Part shown: positions 51,500 through 61,919 of the stretch, in pieces
Numbering within the stretch: the stretch's first letter is position 1
How the letters are laid out: every line of letters begins with the position of its first letter
NCBI GenBank assembly: GCA_032207245.1
Contig: CM063502.1
Span: 135,362,073-135,426,072, forward strand
Reading direction: 5' to 3'
DNA length: 64,000 nt
Source: Pardosa pseudoannulata
Taxonomy: Eukaryota > Arthropoda > Arachnida > Araneae > Lycosidae
Program-made: the position numbers and the translations under genes
The notes under the pieces: model-generated
The model's input: the letters and a program-made list of their open reading frames with translations, nothing else
What the model was told of the DNA's origin: nothing
Database searches by the model: none

Positions 51500-51635
51500 T
51501 ATATGCACTAGTATACTCCCTAACAGTTCGTAAGGCATTTCCATTACATTGGCCGTACACCAGGTACATGTCGCAGTAGTCACGATTGGAATACATGGCC
51601 ACCATACGAAGACTACCGATAGCTGCAAGATGCAA
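51500..51635 (-). pseudogene. DUF4817 domain fragment inside the MITE
   Basis: The minus-strand frame contains MYSNRDYCDMYLVYGQCNGN followed by ALRTVREY. DUF4817 is a helix-turn-helix N-terminal domain of arthropod Tc1/mariner-like transposases, with the typical pattern 'yt..eyaDM..vYG...GNa..A...Y'. Only about 30 residues are alignable before the sequence passes into the terminal repeat. The rest of the transposase is missing, so the fragment marks the parent family of the MITE. Confidence 0.7.
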
Positions 51636-51667
51636 CCTTTTAAATACCAGTTTATCGGCGGCTTAAG

Positions 51668-51698
51668 GTCATTCCATGGCGCGCGCGCATGGAATGAC
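51668..51698. other. hairpin with (GC)n loop at the MITE centre
   Basis: GTCATTCCATG and CATGGAATGAC form a perfect 11-bp stem around GCGCGCGCG. It lies close to the midpoint (51630) of the inverted-repeat element. Confidence 0.9.
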
Positions 51699-51968
51699 GT
51701 TATATGACGCGAGCATTTTAAACATTATCGTCTGGAAAGAGAATCGTCCGGAAATACTGTTGTTGATATGTCCAATAAAGTGTTTTTTTTTCTTGCACCA
51801 GAAGTGACGTCATACTTTGTTTTTCGTATTTTTTTCGTTAACTATGGCTCGTACAGGAAAGCTTCTTTGGCCATTATTTATGTACTCCCAACGAGGAATC
51901 TAGCTGTGCAGAGTTTACGCGGTCATTTTGGGACACCCTGTATATACACACATATATATATATAGTAA

Positions 51969-52183
<215 letters not shown>

Positions 52184-52189
52184 TTAGAG

Positions 52190-53310
52190 AATATTCATGA
52201 CAAACGTTTTGGGATTATATAAATTGAACAATACATGTAATTTTAAAACATAAATAAGTAAATTAATAAATTAATAAATATGTTTGACATGTTTTTAACC
52301 TAATATTCACTGAGCATAATTGCATTCATATTTCCACTCTTTTATTGAAACCAATAGGAATCTACTTCATGAAAAGAGTAATTGTATGAAATTTATGTTA
52401 AACGAGGTTTTTCTCTTTAAAAACCCATAAGTAAAAATGGACGTGCTATGTTATACACATGAACAAACATACATTTATTTTTGTGAATTCGTAGATAGAT
52501 CAGCAACAAACTTTAAGAAACATCCAGAATAATTCAGTAATAACTAGGCTCAGGCGAGTTAAAGACATTATTATTTTAAAGGGTGACATAATCTTCCTTT
52601 TCCACAACACATCCTGAAATTTACATTCATTGAACAAAGGGGAAATTATACAAATTTTATTATTTAATTGGATTTAAATGCGTGGGAAAGGAAGTCGATG
52701 GAAAATTAAATTTAAGAAGTTAATTGCTTAGGTTAGTTTGAAGTGCTTTACTGTTATTAAATAATTTTTTTAATTGATCATTAAAGGCAAGTTTAACGAC
52801 GTCCTTTCTGGTGAGTTGGGGGGAATATGCAAAAATTGGCGCACACCCTTAGCTGACGAAATCTTAGAAAAGAGAAGGATATTAGAGGCTTCATATCTCC
52901 CCAAAAATATAGAAGCCATAATTCAACCATGTAAAATAAATCTAGATTATATAGAAGTAAATACGACTCGCCAATTTTCACATATTGAAAACTCAACAGG
53001 ATTTCCATTCGTTTTACAATTCCTTTTCCTGAATGCACGAATTTCTAGTGTGATAGCAAAAATTTTCAACCCATTTAATTTGGTTCAGACTGACGTGGGA
53101 TAAAGCTTTTAACCCTTTAACGGACAGTGGTTTCGTAGCAAAACCACCTATTAAACATCTTTTTTCATAAACTTTACTTTATCTTTTTATAATTATTTAC
53201 TCCTCCAATCTCATACATCTATGATATGTGGAAGCCAATGATGTAGAATCAAGAGCTTTTGCAATTAAAAAAAAACTTTTTGGAGACATAGATGAGTTTT
53301 CGATTATATA
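52190..53310. other. non-coding stretch with a diverged inverted partner at 54 kb
   Basis: A 109-codon plus-strand frame (52774-53103) has only a TTG start and no family resemblance. The phrase region 53020-53120 ('ccttttcctgaatgcacg', 'ttggttcagact', 'aaccctttaacgg') has a decayed inverted counterpart at about 54010-54120 ('cctttaaagggttaa', 'ttggttcagatt', 'gtgcattcttcatcaggaaaag'). It may be a decayed mobile element with a (TA)n tract between its arms. Confidence 0.35.
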
Positions 53311-53311
53311 C

Positions 53312-53532
<221 letters not shown>

Positions 53533-53539
53533 CATTTTA

Positions 53540-54358
53540 TACATATATTTTTGGTATTTTAAATATATAACAGATGATAGTTCTACGTTTAACATATATG
53601 TATATATATATGTATATATATGTGTATATATATATGTATTTAAACTTTCTGTACTTGAGAAGTCAGATTCAATTTATCTTACTTATGACCTCAAATAAAA
53701 GTATCTATACAAACAACACTTTTAAATTGTTAAACTGTTTATTTATTATAGCAGTTTACGGATTATCATTTATTATTCTTCCAGTATAGTTAAACTTTTA
53801 AAAAGGCATAATGTTCAAGCTGTACAAGGGTAGGGGTTAGTCAGTTAAACCACTTCTCAAACCCTAATTTGGTATCCTCTAAGGCAAACCCTTCTAAGGA
53901 ATGTAAAAAAAAAAAAAAAAATTATATATTTTACATATACAAGGGTTATAGATAACATTCATGAACAAATTACATTAAATTCCCATGAATTTATTTTGGT
54001 GACCTTTAAAGGGTTAAACGATTGAAAACTTTCAACTGATTTATTTTGGTTCAGATTGGTATACAATAAAGACTGAGAAATCCGTGCATTCTTCATCAGG
54101 AAAAGGAATCGGAAGTTTGTCGCTGCTCTTTTGCTGTGGTACGACAAGTGTAACTGAATTATCTTCACTTGCCTGTAAGACAATGACCCAAAACTTACAG
54201 AGATAAGTTTTAAGCCATTGTCTTACAGGTAAATGAAGAATGACCGAAGTATTATGTTATTTTTATTTTCATTACGAGTTATTTTTTAAGCTAAGGTATA
54301 CCAGTCCATACTTAATGTAATAAAGGAAGACATTCTCTCACTTCGCCTGCTGTCACAC
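53540..54358. other. AT-rich non-coding stretch
   Basis: Contains a small TATG cluster (53592-53640), poly-A at about 53906-53923, and the inverted partner noted for 53 kb. No gene seen. Confidence 0.5.
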
Positions 54359-54372
54359 TCCCCAAAAGTAGG

Positions 54373-54539
54373 GCCGAACGGTTAGGGTGCTGGCCTCCGG
54401 AACCGGAGTTTGTGGGTTCGAATACCACCATGGCATGGATGTTCGTGGGCGATCGGAATTGGCTTTAAGTAGAAGGTCCCGGTCTCATTAGTCGTCGTGT
54501 GGCAAAAAGTAGACCGTAGTGCTCCAAACCAAACCAAAC
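54373..54539 (+). mobile_element. tRNA-derived SINE, main family, copy 5, with ~12-bp TSD
   Basis: The head 'gggccgaacggttagggtgc' carries the A box, and the B box is 'gtgggttcgaatacc'. The body has 'ggatgttcgtgggcgatc', 'ggctttaagtagaaggtccc' and 'ggtctcattagtcgtcgtg', and the tail is 'ccaaaccaaaccaaac'. Target duplications CCCAAAAGTAGG are at 54361-54372 and 54540-54551 (the exact edge is ambiguous by one C). Confidence 0.92.
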
Positions 54540-54551
54540 CCCAAAAGTAGG

Positions 54552-56050
54552 AGGAATCCACCCCTATTCAATATCTTCAGGATTCAGGTCTCTCGTAATA
54601 TCCCAAGCTGACGATTTCCGTTACATAATTTTCTCCGCAGTTAAACTGAACAGAGATCCAGAATAATTTCAGGTTTGAAGTTTAGATTTTGAGAAAAAGT
54701 TGCTTTTATTTTGTTGTCGGACCGGGAAATGTTACATTACTAACCCATTAATGCCTAGCTTCAATTTCTAGAGGCAGTTAAAAATAGCTAGGCTTTTTTA
54801 TGCAAGTTTTCGCGGAACAATATTTCCTTTTAAACGAAGAGGATATCAATACTATAACGAATCTCACAAATTTTCAAGAATCTGCTATTCTTTATAATTT
54901 TGTCACTTGGATCTGCAATTTAGTATTTTTAGGTCCCCGCACGTAAACTTGTTTTTCTTTAAAGTAAAATAGATGAAACCAAGACTTGTTTTTTTTTTCT
55001 TTAACTGAATAATTTTTCTTCTTGCAAAAGCACAAAAAATTTCTCTACTTTCTTTACCTAAATATGGCCATATATACAGTTCCCGGATACTTAATAACTT
55101 TTATTTATTTTTTTTTTAACGATTACTTTCCTCTATCAATGAACTAATCTAGAACTAGTTTGCCATTTTAAAACTATCTAATAACTAAACAAAATTCATC
55201 TACAGAAATTTCTCTAGATTTCTTCAGGACGCAGGTCGAGAGTTTTACAGAATAAAGATAATTAAAAGACTTATTACGTGTAAAAGCTTCAATTTTAAAA
55301 ATTACTGTAAAAACTGTAAAAATTACTAATATTAAAAAAGCTAAACACGGATAAACTGTTTTTCTGTGTATATTTAAATTTCTAGTACTGTTTTTAATAA
55401 AGATTTATAACTATTTTTTAAAGGATTAATTTAATTTTATTTAAATACTAGGGAGAAATGCTTAAGATTATGAATATTGCATAGGTTTATTCTTTTTAAG
55501 TAGATTTTAGTCTACGGAAAGTTTTACGGAATAAACCTCCAAAGTGTACCCTCAATTTTTAATCTCGCTGTTACTTATTTTTGAAAAAGAGAATGTAGTA
55601 AATGAAAATAAAGACATGATGTTTTTGATGACTTTTTATTTACACTTTTAAATATTACTATAAAAACTCAACAAATAACAATATACATTTTTAGACAGTA
55701 TAGCATTCTTACAAAATAGCTAATTATATTTCAAAGAAACCTAATAATTTATAAATACTTTACATGCATTTTAGCCATGACAATATAATTACTAATTACA
55801 AAGGGAAAACTCAATTTTTTAAAAAATATTCAGTGATAGTATTAGGAATATGTTACTATGAAATTTTAAATACATTTTGGAGCCACCTCACATTTTGCTT
55901 AATACTCAATCTATCAACAATGCTTTAAAAAATTTCGTGTCATTTTGTCGGCAACTGACTGGCTGGAAGGACTCTGGCCAACTTTTCCCATTTATTGAGA
56001 CCAATTAATCAGACACCAGATGCTTAAAAAAATCAGCCAAATTCTGATTG
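54552..56050. other. AT-rich non-coding stretch
   Basis: Nothing recognised. Confidence 0.5.
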
Positions 56051-56054
56051 CTCT

Positions 56055-56225
56055 GAACGATGGCCGAATGGTAGAGCTCTGATCTTCAATATCTGAGTTC
56101 GCGGGTTCGAATCCCGCTGGAGGCATGAATGTTCGTAGCCTTTCGGAATCAGCTTTAAGCAGTAGGTCCCGGTCTCATTAGCCTTTGTGAACAAAACAGT
56201 AGACCGTAGAGCTCCAAATTAAATC
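56055..56225 (+). mobile_element. tRNA-derived SINE, main family, copy 6
   Basis: A box 'gatggccgaatggtagagc' and a perfect-looking B box 'gcgggttcgaatcccgc' are well preserved. The body has 'tgttcgtagcctttcggaat' and 'taagcagtaggtcccggtct', and the 3' end is 'agctccaaattaaatcc'. The tail differs from the (CCAAA)n of copies 4 and 5, so this may be a subfamily. Confidence 0.85.
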
Positions 56226-56300
56226 CTGACTGCGAAGGGATTCGAACCTGTAGGGTTTCTACAACATATACACTGTTCTGTCTTCCTCGTGTAACTGCCA

Positions 56301-56450
56301 GACGATGGCCGAATGGTAAAGCTCTCTTTCAATACCGGAGGCCACGGATTTGAATTTTACTGTCGGCATGCATGTACGTATCCACTCAGCTTTAAGCAGT
56401 AGGTCCCGGTTTCATCTGTATCAAGAAAAGAGACCGTAGCACTCTGAAGG
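56301..56450 (+). mobile_element. tRNA-derived SINE, main family, copy 7
   Basis: 'gacgatggccgaatggtaaa' A box and 'cacggatttgaatttta' decayed B box, with body 'agctttaagcagtaggtccc' and 3' end 'gaccgtagcactctgaagg'. It lies 75 bp downstream of copy 6 in the same orientation. The 75 bp spacer contains another B-box-like 'gggattcgaacc'. Confidence 0.75.
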
Positions 56451-56454
56451 AAAC

Positions 56455-57855
56455 TTTCCAACTTCATCGATGATATATTATAGTAATAAAAGTTAAATTT
56501 ATGATGAGATTTAATATTTTAGGTATTAAAAAATGTGATATTATATATTAATGATATTTTCTTTTTTTGTGTGTGTGATGTGTTGATTTAGGTTTTTAGC
56601 TGAAATTCAATTTCTTGATGATTTAGAAATTCTCCATATGCGTATTAAAACAATTGTACACATTACGTTACATTATAAGAACACATATGCTTATATTTTT
56701 CTTGTATAGGGGATATGACAAATGATTGTTCGTACAAGTAATTAAATAGCAAGGAAAGTAAGAATGAATGCATTTTAAAAACTGCATTTCATTTTAGTGG
56801 TATAGCACTAGCTATTTTAGGCACACCTTATAAAAGGGATTTGTCAAGAACATTAAAATATTTGTAAATTTTGAGTAGTATAGTTTTCAAACAACTGGCA
56901 GCTATGTGAAATTATAAATGATAAAAAAAAGCCCCCATTTGATCCCATTTGTATACTTATTTTCTTATAGGAATATAAGAAAATAAGTATACAAATGGAA
57001 TCAGATGAATTTAATATGGATACGCGAAATATTTTTTATGTTCAAAAACGATAGACTCCTATCTGCTTTGAATACAATTTAGTTGGATAAAGTTCAGTTG
57101 GGTGATTCAGTTTAGTTGGATTAATCTTCTAAATGTTGTTCTTTTCAAGATCTATTAAAAGCAGGTAGTTTTTAAGAAAACCTTTTATCAACCGTAAAAC
57201 AAACATTTCCTCGAATAAAAGATCTGCCTATTCAGTCGAATTGTTAGATATTAAGGAAATGAATGCTACTTCTGCTTTAAAAAAGCAATCCAATTATATA
57301 TTCAGCTCTTAATAATATTTGTTTTAGTTCTATCTTTTCCTTCATTTATTCTTTTCTCGAAATTTACTTATCGCCTGGAAAATCTTTTCATGTCAGTTGG
57401 TATCATATCACAAGCGTATTTTTTCTTTTCTTCATGATTTGGTTAAATAGAACTAGTTAAACTACCTTTTGCAAAACTCTTTGAAGAAGTTTTAACTTTA
57501 TACAATTATTCCGATAATCCAGGCGTATTTTGCTTTTAATAATGATAATTTCATATAAGTTCAAGCTTAATTGTAGAACTTTAATTATAGTACATTTAAA
57601 TAAAATAAACAAGACAATAACACAAATAGTAAAAACAAATATAATTGTATTTAACAAATATATTAAATGAATTGTACACAGTGACTTTGTTATAAAATGT
57701 ATACAAATACATTCTAAAGAACAAAGACAAATTACTAGGAATTTTCCTTCAAAAAAATATAAAATTAAGTAGAAAATTTTGCTTTGCTTTGCTGTTCTAA
57801 AAACTCGTAGGAGGATACTTTATCAACTTTCGGACTTTACACATTAATAATATAA
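56455..57855. other. AT-rich non-coding stretch
   Basis: A hairpin-forming pair 'atacttattttcttata' and 'tataagaaaataagtat' at 56952-56991 is the only structure noted. The 66-codon minus-strand ORF at 57457-57657 is AT-driven. Confidence 0.5.
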
Positions 57856-57857
57856 TT

Positions 57858-58190
57858 AAAATATATCATCAAGTAAATTTTAATATTTCGTGAGAAAAAA
57901 CGCCCACGTCATGTTTTAAAAACATTAATTGATCATTTTAAAAAACTATAGAAAGAACAGTCCTTATGATAGAGTAGTTTCACTTATACAATATTACTCA
58001 TTTGATAATACTTTAAATAGTAATTAATATATTTAAAATATATCATGAAGTAAGTTTAAATACTTTGTGAGAAAGCTAACAACCACGTCATTTTTAAAAA
58101 CATTAATTGATAGCCTCTAAAATAATATAGAAGGAAAAGTCCTTATAATAAAGCAGTTTGATTTAATATAATTTATTTGATAATACTAAA
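57858..58190. repeat. ~177 bp tandem duplication just 3' of ems
   Basis: 'aaatatatcatcaagtaa' at about 57859 recurs as 'aaatatatcatgaagtaa' at 58036. Shared phrases are 'ccacgtcat', 'ttttaaaaacattaattgat' and 'gaa.agtccttat.ata'. It is downstream of the ems polyadenylation signal candidate. Confidence 0.75.
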
Positions 58191-58368
58191 AAGGAACGAG
58201 TTTGCATAATTTTTAAAAACGGTAAAATATTAGTTTAATTTCAATAATAACTCAGAAATCAAACTTGTTTTTTACATTAGACATTATGCCTAATTGTCGT
58301 TAAAACTGAAACTAAATTGATTACATTATTCTAAAAAAAAGTTTTTTTACAGTAGGAAGTTATACTTC

Positions 58369-58374
58369 TTTATT
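58369..58374 (-). terminator. candidate polyadenylation signal of ems
   Basis: AATAAA on the minus strand, 80 bases after the ems stop codon. In AT-rich DNA such hexamers are frequent, so this is only positional support. Confidence 0.35.
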
Positions 58375-58453
58375 TACATTAAATTTTTAAAAAGTTCTTT
58401 TATAACGAATTATTTGCTTCGTTAACAGTCCGTACGTTAGAGCATAAATGTCG

Positions 58454-58699
58454 TCAGCTAGAATACTTTGTCGAGTACGGCAAATTTGTAAGTACTGGCA
58501 TTTCGGGTTCAGGTGAGTTCCATATTGGATTCACATCACCGATAGCAGAGTTTCCCTCTTGGAGTTCTCTTGTGGAACTATCATCGTCCTCAGACGATGA
58601 ATGCTCTTGAGATTCAGCACTTTTTTCTTCACAGCTTTGATCATCGTCTTGCTTTTGACGTTTGTGTTTCGTCCTACGATTTTGAAACCAAACTTTGAC
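58454..58699 (-). CDS. ems: empty spiracles/EMX homeobox protein, 3' exon
   Basis: Final coding exon. An acceptor 'TTTAAATTTTAG' precedes it at 58700-58701, and the frame starts VKVWFQNRRTKHKRQK, which is homeodomain residues 45-60 with W48, F49, N51 and R53 in place and Gln at position 50. A 65-residue tail follows: first an acidic, serine-rich stretch (SAESQEHSSSEDDDSS), then NPIWNSPEPEMPVL and a stop TGA at 58454-58456. Emx/Ems proteins are nuclear transcription factors for anterior head, brain and tracheal-opening patterning in insects and forebrain in vertebrates. The Ems/EMX assignment comes from 'NRRTKHKRQK' together with the upstream exon. The acidic tail resembles Drosophila Ems in character, not in alignable sequence. 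Confidence 0.93.
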   Translation of the reverse strand, partial: VKVWFQNRRTKHKRQKQDDDQSCEEKSAESQEHSSSEDDDSSTRELQEGNSAIGDVNPIWNSPEPEMPVLTNLPYSTKYSS

Positions 58700-61402
58700 C
58701 TAAAATTTAAAAAAAAAATTATGTTGACAAAGCATGGAAAACAATTTAAATTTCAGTTAAACTAGGATAGTTTTTATTATATATCACTCCATCGTTAATA
58801 ATATACAGTCGGATTTTTAAAACTTGGGAAAGCTTTTTAAAGCTGAGGAACTTTTCAATTTGTGTATTTTAACAGACTTTCTATACAATTTCATAGGATA
58901 ATTCTTCTAGAATATTGTAAATAATGGTGTATCTTATTTCTTGTCCTTATTCCTATTTTTAAAACCAATTATATATATCATTCCCTTTAACTTTTCAATC
59001 GAAATAAGTTTTTCTCGTGAGTATTAATGCTTAAAAATAATATATGATGTACTTTTCTATTGTATATTTTTCTTCTAAGCAATTAGTATAAAAAAATAAA
59101 CTTGAAAATAGCAGAAGTTTATACTGCTGTTTTCAAGTTTCCACAGTCACAGAACAAAATGTTTGCTGAAAAAAATTATCTATAAGAGATTTATCAAGTT
59201 TTCCCGATTATAAAAAAAAATTTACTTTAACTTTACAATTTTAAAAATAGCTTTTGTTTATTTACGAAGCAAAGTCAAAGCTGCTAACTTAATTGCTAAA
59301 ACTTTTTAAATGCTTCATGCATATGAACTCCCTTTCCAACTACACTTCGATCGTTAAAGAAATTATGCAGTTGCTCAATGAAAATAATAAAAGTTGCAAT
59401 AATTATTTATATTTTTATAATTTTGTAAGAATATTTTGAAATAAAAAAGTTATGGCTCTTTTATTTTCAACTAAATCAAGAACCACTTCTTGGAAGAGAG
59501 AGAGAACTTAATTTATGACGGACTTTTGAGGGATATTCTTCCATGTAAAGAATTTTATATTTCCAAACAAACCAACTTTGAAAATGACCTGACGTCAAAC
59601 TTTATTATAATTTCTTTTAATCGCGAACGAAAAATGTAAAACTTCTAGATGGTAGTTTTTGTACATGTTTATTTCATTACTATTTACTGTATAGTTTTAA
59701 TTAGCAATTAACTTACGTAATAAATACTATAACTTTATTTGTCTCTAGCGTTTTTTTTTTTTTTTTTTTTTTTTTTTGTAGTAATGGATTGAATTTGTTT
59801 CACATTCAAAATGTTGATAGACCTCCGTGATAATATTTATTCGACTGTAAATTTCCAAAATGAATTAAAGTTAAGAATGTTATAAGTTTGTTTTCTTTAA
59901 ATAGTGCTAATTCTTCATACGAAATTTATTTTCTTATTTGAAAAAAAAAAAAAAAAAAGACCTTACATTTTTACACACATTTAGTTCACCTTGAAATAGG
60001 TAAACTGTGAATGAATTTTCTATTGCATAATTACAATAGAAAATTCGCGTTAAAAATGTGAAATTCCTAAAAACAAATGGTAATAGTTTCAAAATTAGCA
60101 AACAATTATGGATTTTTAACGTGGCTAATTCCCAATTTCTCCGAAACTCACATTTCGCTTTCTCGATTGTTCATTTTTATGTGTTTATGAAAAGACCTGT
60201 TTTAACACTCCAATAATCGCATCAGTAGGAGGTACATTTAATAAATCTTCGTAAGTGTGAGCTATACTATTAACTTTTCCCAATGGGCCTATTTTCCGAT
60301 ATATAACTTTGGAAGTTTGGGTGAATTTACATTAAAAACTCAATCGAGCACATACATAAGTTTAAATAATCGGTAATGGATAATTCATTTGATTGAAAAG
60401 GAGAGCATACATAAGAAGCAGTGCATCTGAGATATGGCACACGCTCTGGTGTGTTAAGGTAATAATGAACTTCTTTAGTTCAAATGAAATGCAATCAGGA
60501 TCCTAGTGTTTTTGCAGCCTAAGGCAAATCCAAAAAGTGCGGACTACCCAAAGTTTAAAAACACTTTAAAAAATTTGAAAAATTATCAAAAATTAGAAAA
60601 GAATTATGTATGAAAAATGAGAAAACAACACATAGTTAAATTAAGACAATAATACTAATATAGATTTGCGAAAAATTGTTTGGCGGTTTGGTTCTTAAAT
60701 TTTGCCGCAGTAGGCAGTCGCCTACCTTACATAACCCGTAGTTTTGGCCCTGATACAACGGGATATTTTATATTAATATTTCATTTTGAGTTCTGAAATA
60801 TAGCTAAAAATGGAATCCGTAAAAAAAGTTTAACATAAGAGCTAAGTATTATTTTAAAGTTTAAATGTAGAAATAAAAAGAAATGTCACGAAGCATTTTC
60901 ATTAATGAAGGCTATTTTCGAAAGATTATTAGCAGATAGCTCCAAAAACAATACTTTCCAAACCGCTTTTGCATTAATGTTTCTAGTTTCATGTTAAATA
61001 TTCACCTAAATTAAAATAGAAGATAACTTAATTCATGGTTGCCTTAACAACGTAATCAGTTCAATGTTTGTATTAACCCTTGCTGAAGCAAAATACAAAA
61101 TTGTTCTGATTTGAAAGTAATTAAACTTTTTTTGTGAATATAAATTGTATTTCTGTAAGGGATTCAACGAGTTACCGTCACTCACATCATATTAGATAGG
61201 GATTCGTTTCAAACGCTTGTTCTAAATAAAACACCTGATACAGCGAAAGTTATAAATTGATTAAAAATTGGAAATATATTCGGACAGCCTTTAATATACC
61301 AAAAGTATTCGACTGTGAGCAGCATAATCTGTTCAATATTTCTAAATCGCAGTAAAAAAGAATTCAAAACGGGTGTGATATGAAATTTTTTATGTAACTT
61401 AC
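58700..61402 (-). other. ems: ems intron at homeodomain 44/45
   Basis: Donor GTAAGT directly follows CAA (Gln44) at 61403, and the acceptor TTTTAG is followed by GTC (Val45). The intron is 2703 bp and phase 0. An intron between homeodomain residues 44 and 45 is an ancient position shared by many homeobox classes, including EMX genes. It contains poly-T at 59751-59777, poly-A at 59941-59958 and a candidate hAT-like insertion at 60496-60752. Confidence 0.9.
60496..60752. mobile_element. candidate hAT-like MITE in the ems intron
   Basis: The left end is 'caggatcctagtgtttttgc', and the right end reversed is 'cagggccaaaactacgggtt'. Both lead into 'ctaaggcaaatcc' and 'gtaggcgactgcctac'-like GC-richer subterminal segments, as in other CAGGGCC-ended hAT MITEs. 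Flanking octamers (aatgcaat / atacaacg) do not match, so the insertion is old or the ends are misjudged. Confidence 0.45.
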
Positions 61403-61575
61403 TTGTGTTTCTGTAAGACTAAGAGCTTCAGCGAGCTGTCGACGCTCACTTCCTACTACATAGTGATTCTTCTCAAATGCATGCTCCAACTGCAGCAGCT
61501 GAGACGGCGAAAATGCTGTCCGGACCCGCTTTGGTTTACGAAAAGGGTGATAGAGGTATGCCGCAGATTCAGGTC
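61403..61575 (-). CDS. ems: empty spiracles/EMX homeobox protein, internal exon
   Basis: Internal exon of 173 bp. It begins with two bases of a split codon, then [21 protein letters not shown], read on the minus strand after an acceptor 'CTAATTCTTTTTCAG' (61576-61590). It continues [20 protein letters not shown] and [16 protein letters not shown], so homeodomain residues 1-44 are complete. The strings '[10 protein letters not shown]', '[10 protein letters not shown]' and 'LSLTETQ' are hallmarks of the Ems/EMX class. The N-terminal flank 'PES' followed by hydrophobic residues resembles the EMX2 linker just before its homeodomain. The N-terminal exon, expected to hold a YPWL-type motif, was not found between 61576 and the window end. 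The gene is therefore partial here. Confidence 0.95.
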
Positions 61576-61745
61576 CTGAAAAAGAATTAGTGGCTTAATA
61601 AAAGTTACGGGATTTTTCTATTATTATTATTACTAGCTCTAAATGAGTTTTAAGCAGTCGCATACTTTCAAAAGGCATATTGGTGCATGCTAAAAGTATA
61701 TATGCTTCGATTCAGCATAAAAATTCTAATAAAATTATACAAACA
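61576..61745 (-). other. ems: ems upstream intron (partial)
   Basis: Sequence directly 5' of the internal exon on the minus strand. It begins a phase-1 intron whose donor is not in recognisable range. Confidence 0.6.
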
Positions 61746-61746
61746 T

Positions 61747-61915
61747 TTATGGCCGAATGGATACGTAGCTTTTTTTCACTTCCATAGTTCGTGGGGTTCG
61801 CATCCCACTGCTGGCATGGTTGCTATAACTATTCGAATTTGGCTTTAAGCAGTAGATCCCGCTCTTAGTTCCCTTTATGTAACAAAATTGTAGGCCGTAT
61901 CAGTCCAAATTAACC
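61747..61915 (+). mobile_element. tRNA-derived SINE, main family, copy 8, in an ems intron
   Basis: 'tatggccgaatgg' A box and 'gtggggttcgcatcccac' decayed B box, with body 'tttggctttaagcagtagatccc' (summarised) and 3' end 'ccgtatcagtccaaattaac'. It lies 172 bp from the ems exon, antisense to the gene. Confidence 0.75.
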
Positions 61916-61919
61916 ATCC

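Larger units (their letters stand above)
51320..51940. mobile_element. 621 bp foldback MITE from a DUF4817-type Tc1/mariner element
   Basis: Both ends read CAGGGTGTCCCAAAA inward and remain alignable for about 185 bp ('cataaactctgcacagctag', 'gttgggagtacataaa', 'aacaaagtatg.cgtcactt', 'ttgaacatatcaaca'). The flanks are TA on each side, the expected Tc1/mariner target, although the surroundings are TA-rich. The interior holds a DUF4817 fragment on the minus strand and a strong hairpin near the centre (51668-51698). No catalytic domain remains. Confidence 0.85.

Noticed and set aside
52774..53103. 109-codon plus-strand ORF
   Set aside because: It starts at TTG, has no recognisable domain, lies in a region with a decayed inverted partner, and has no splice or promoter context.
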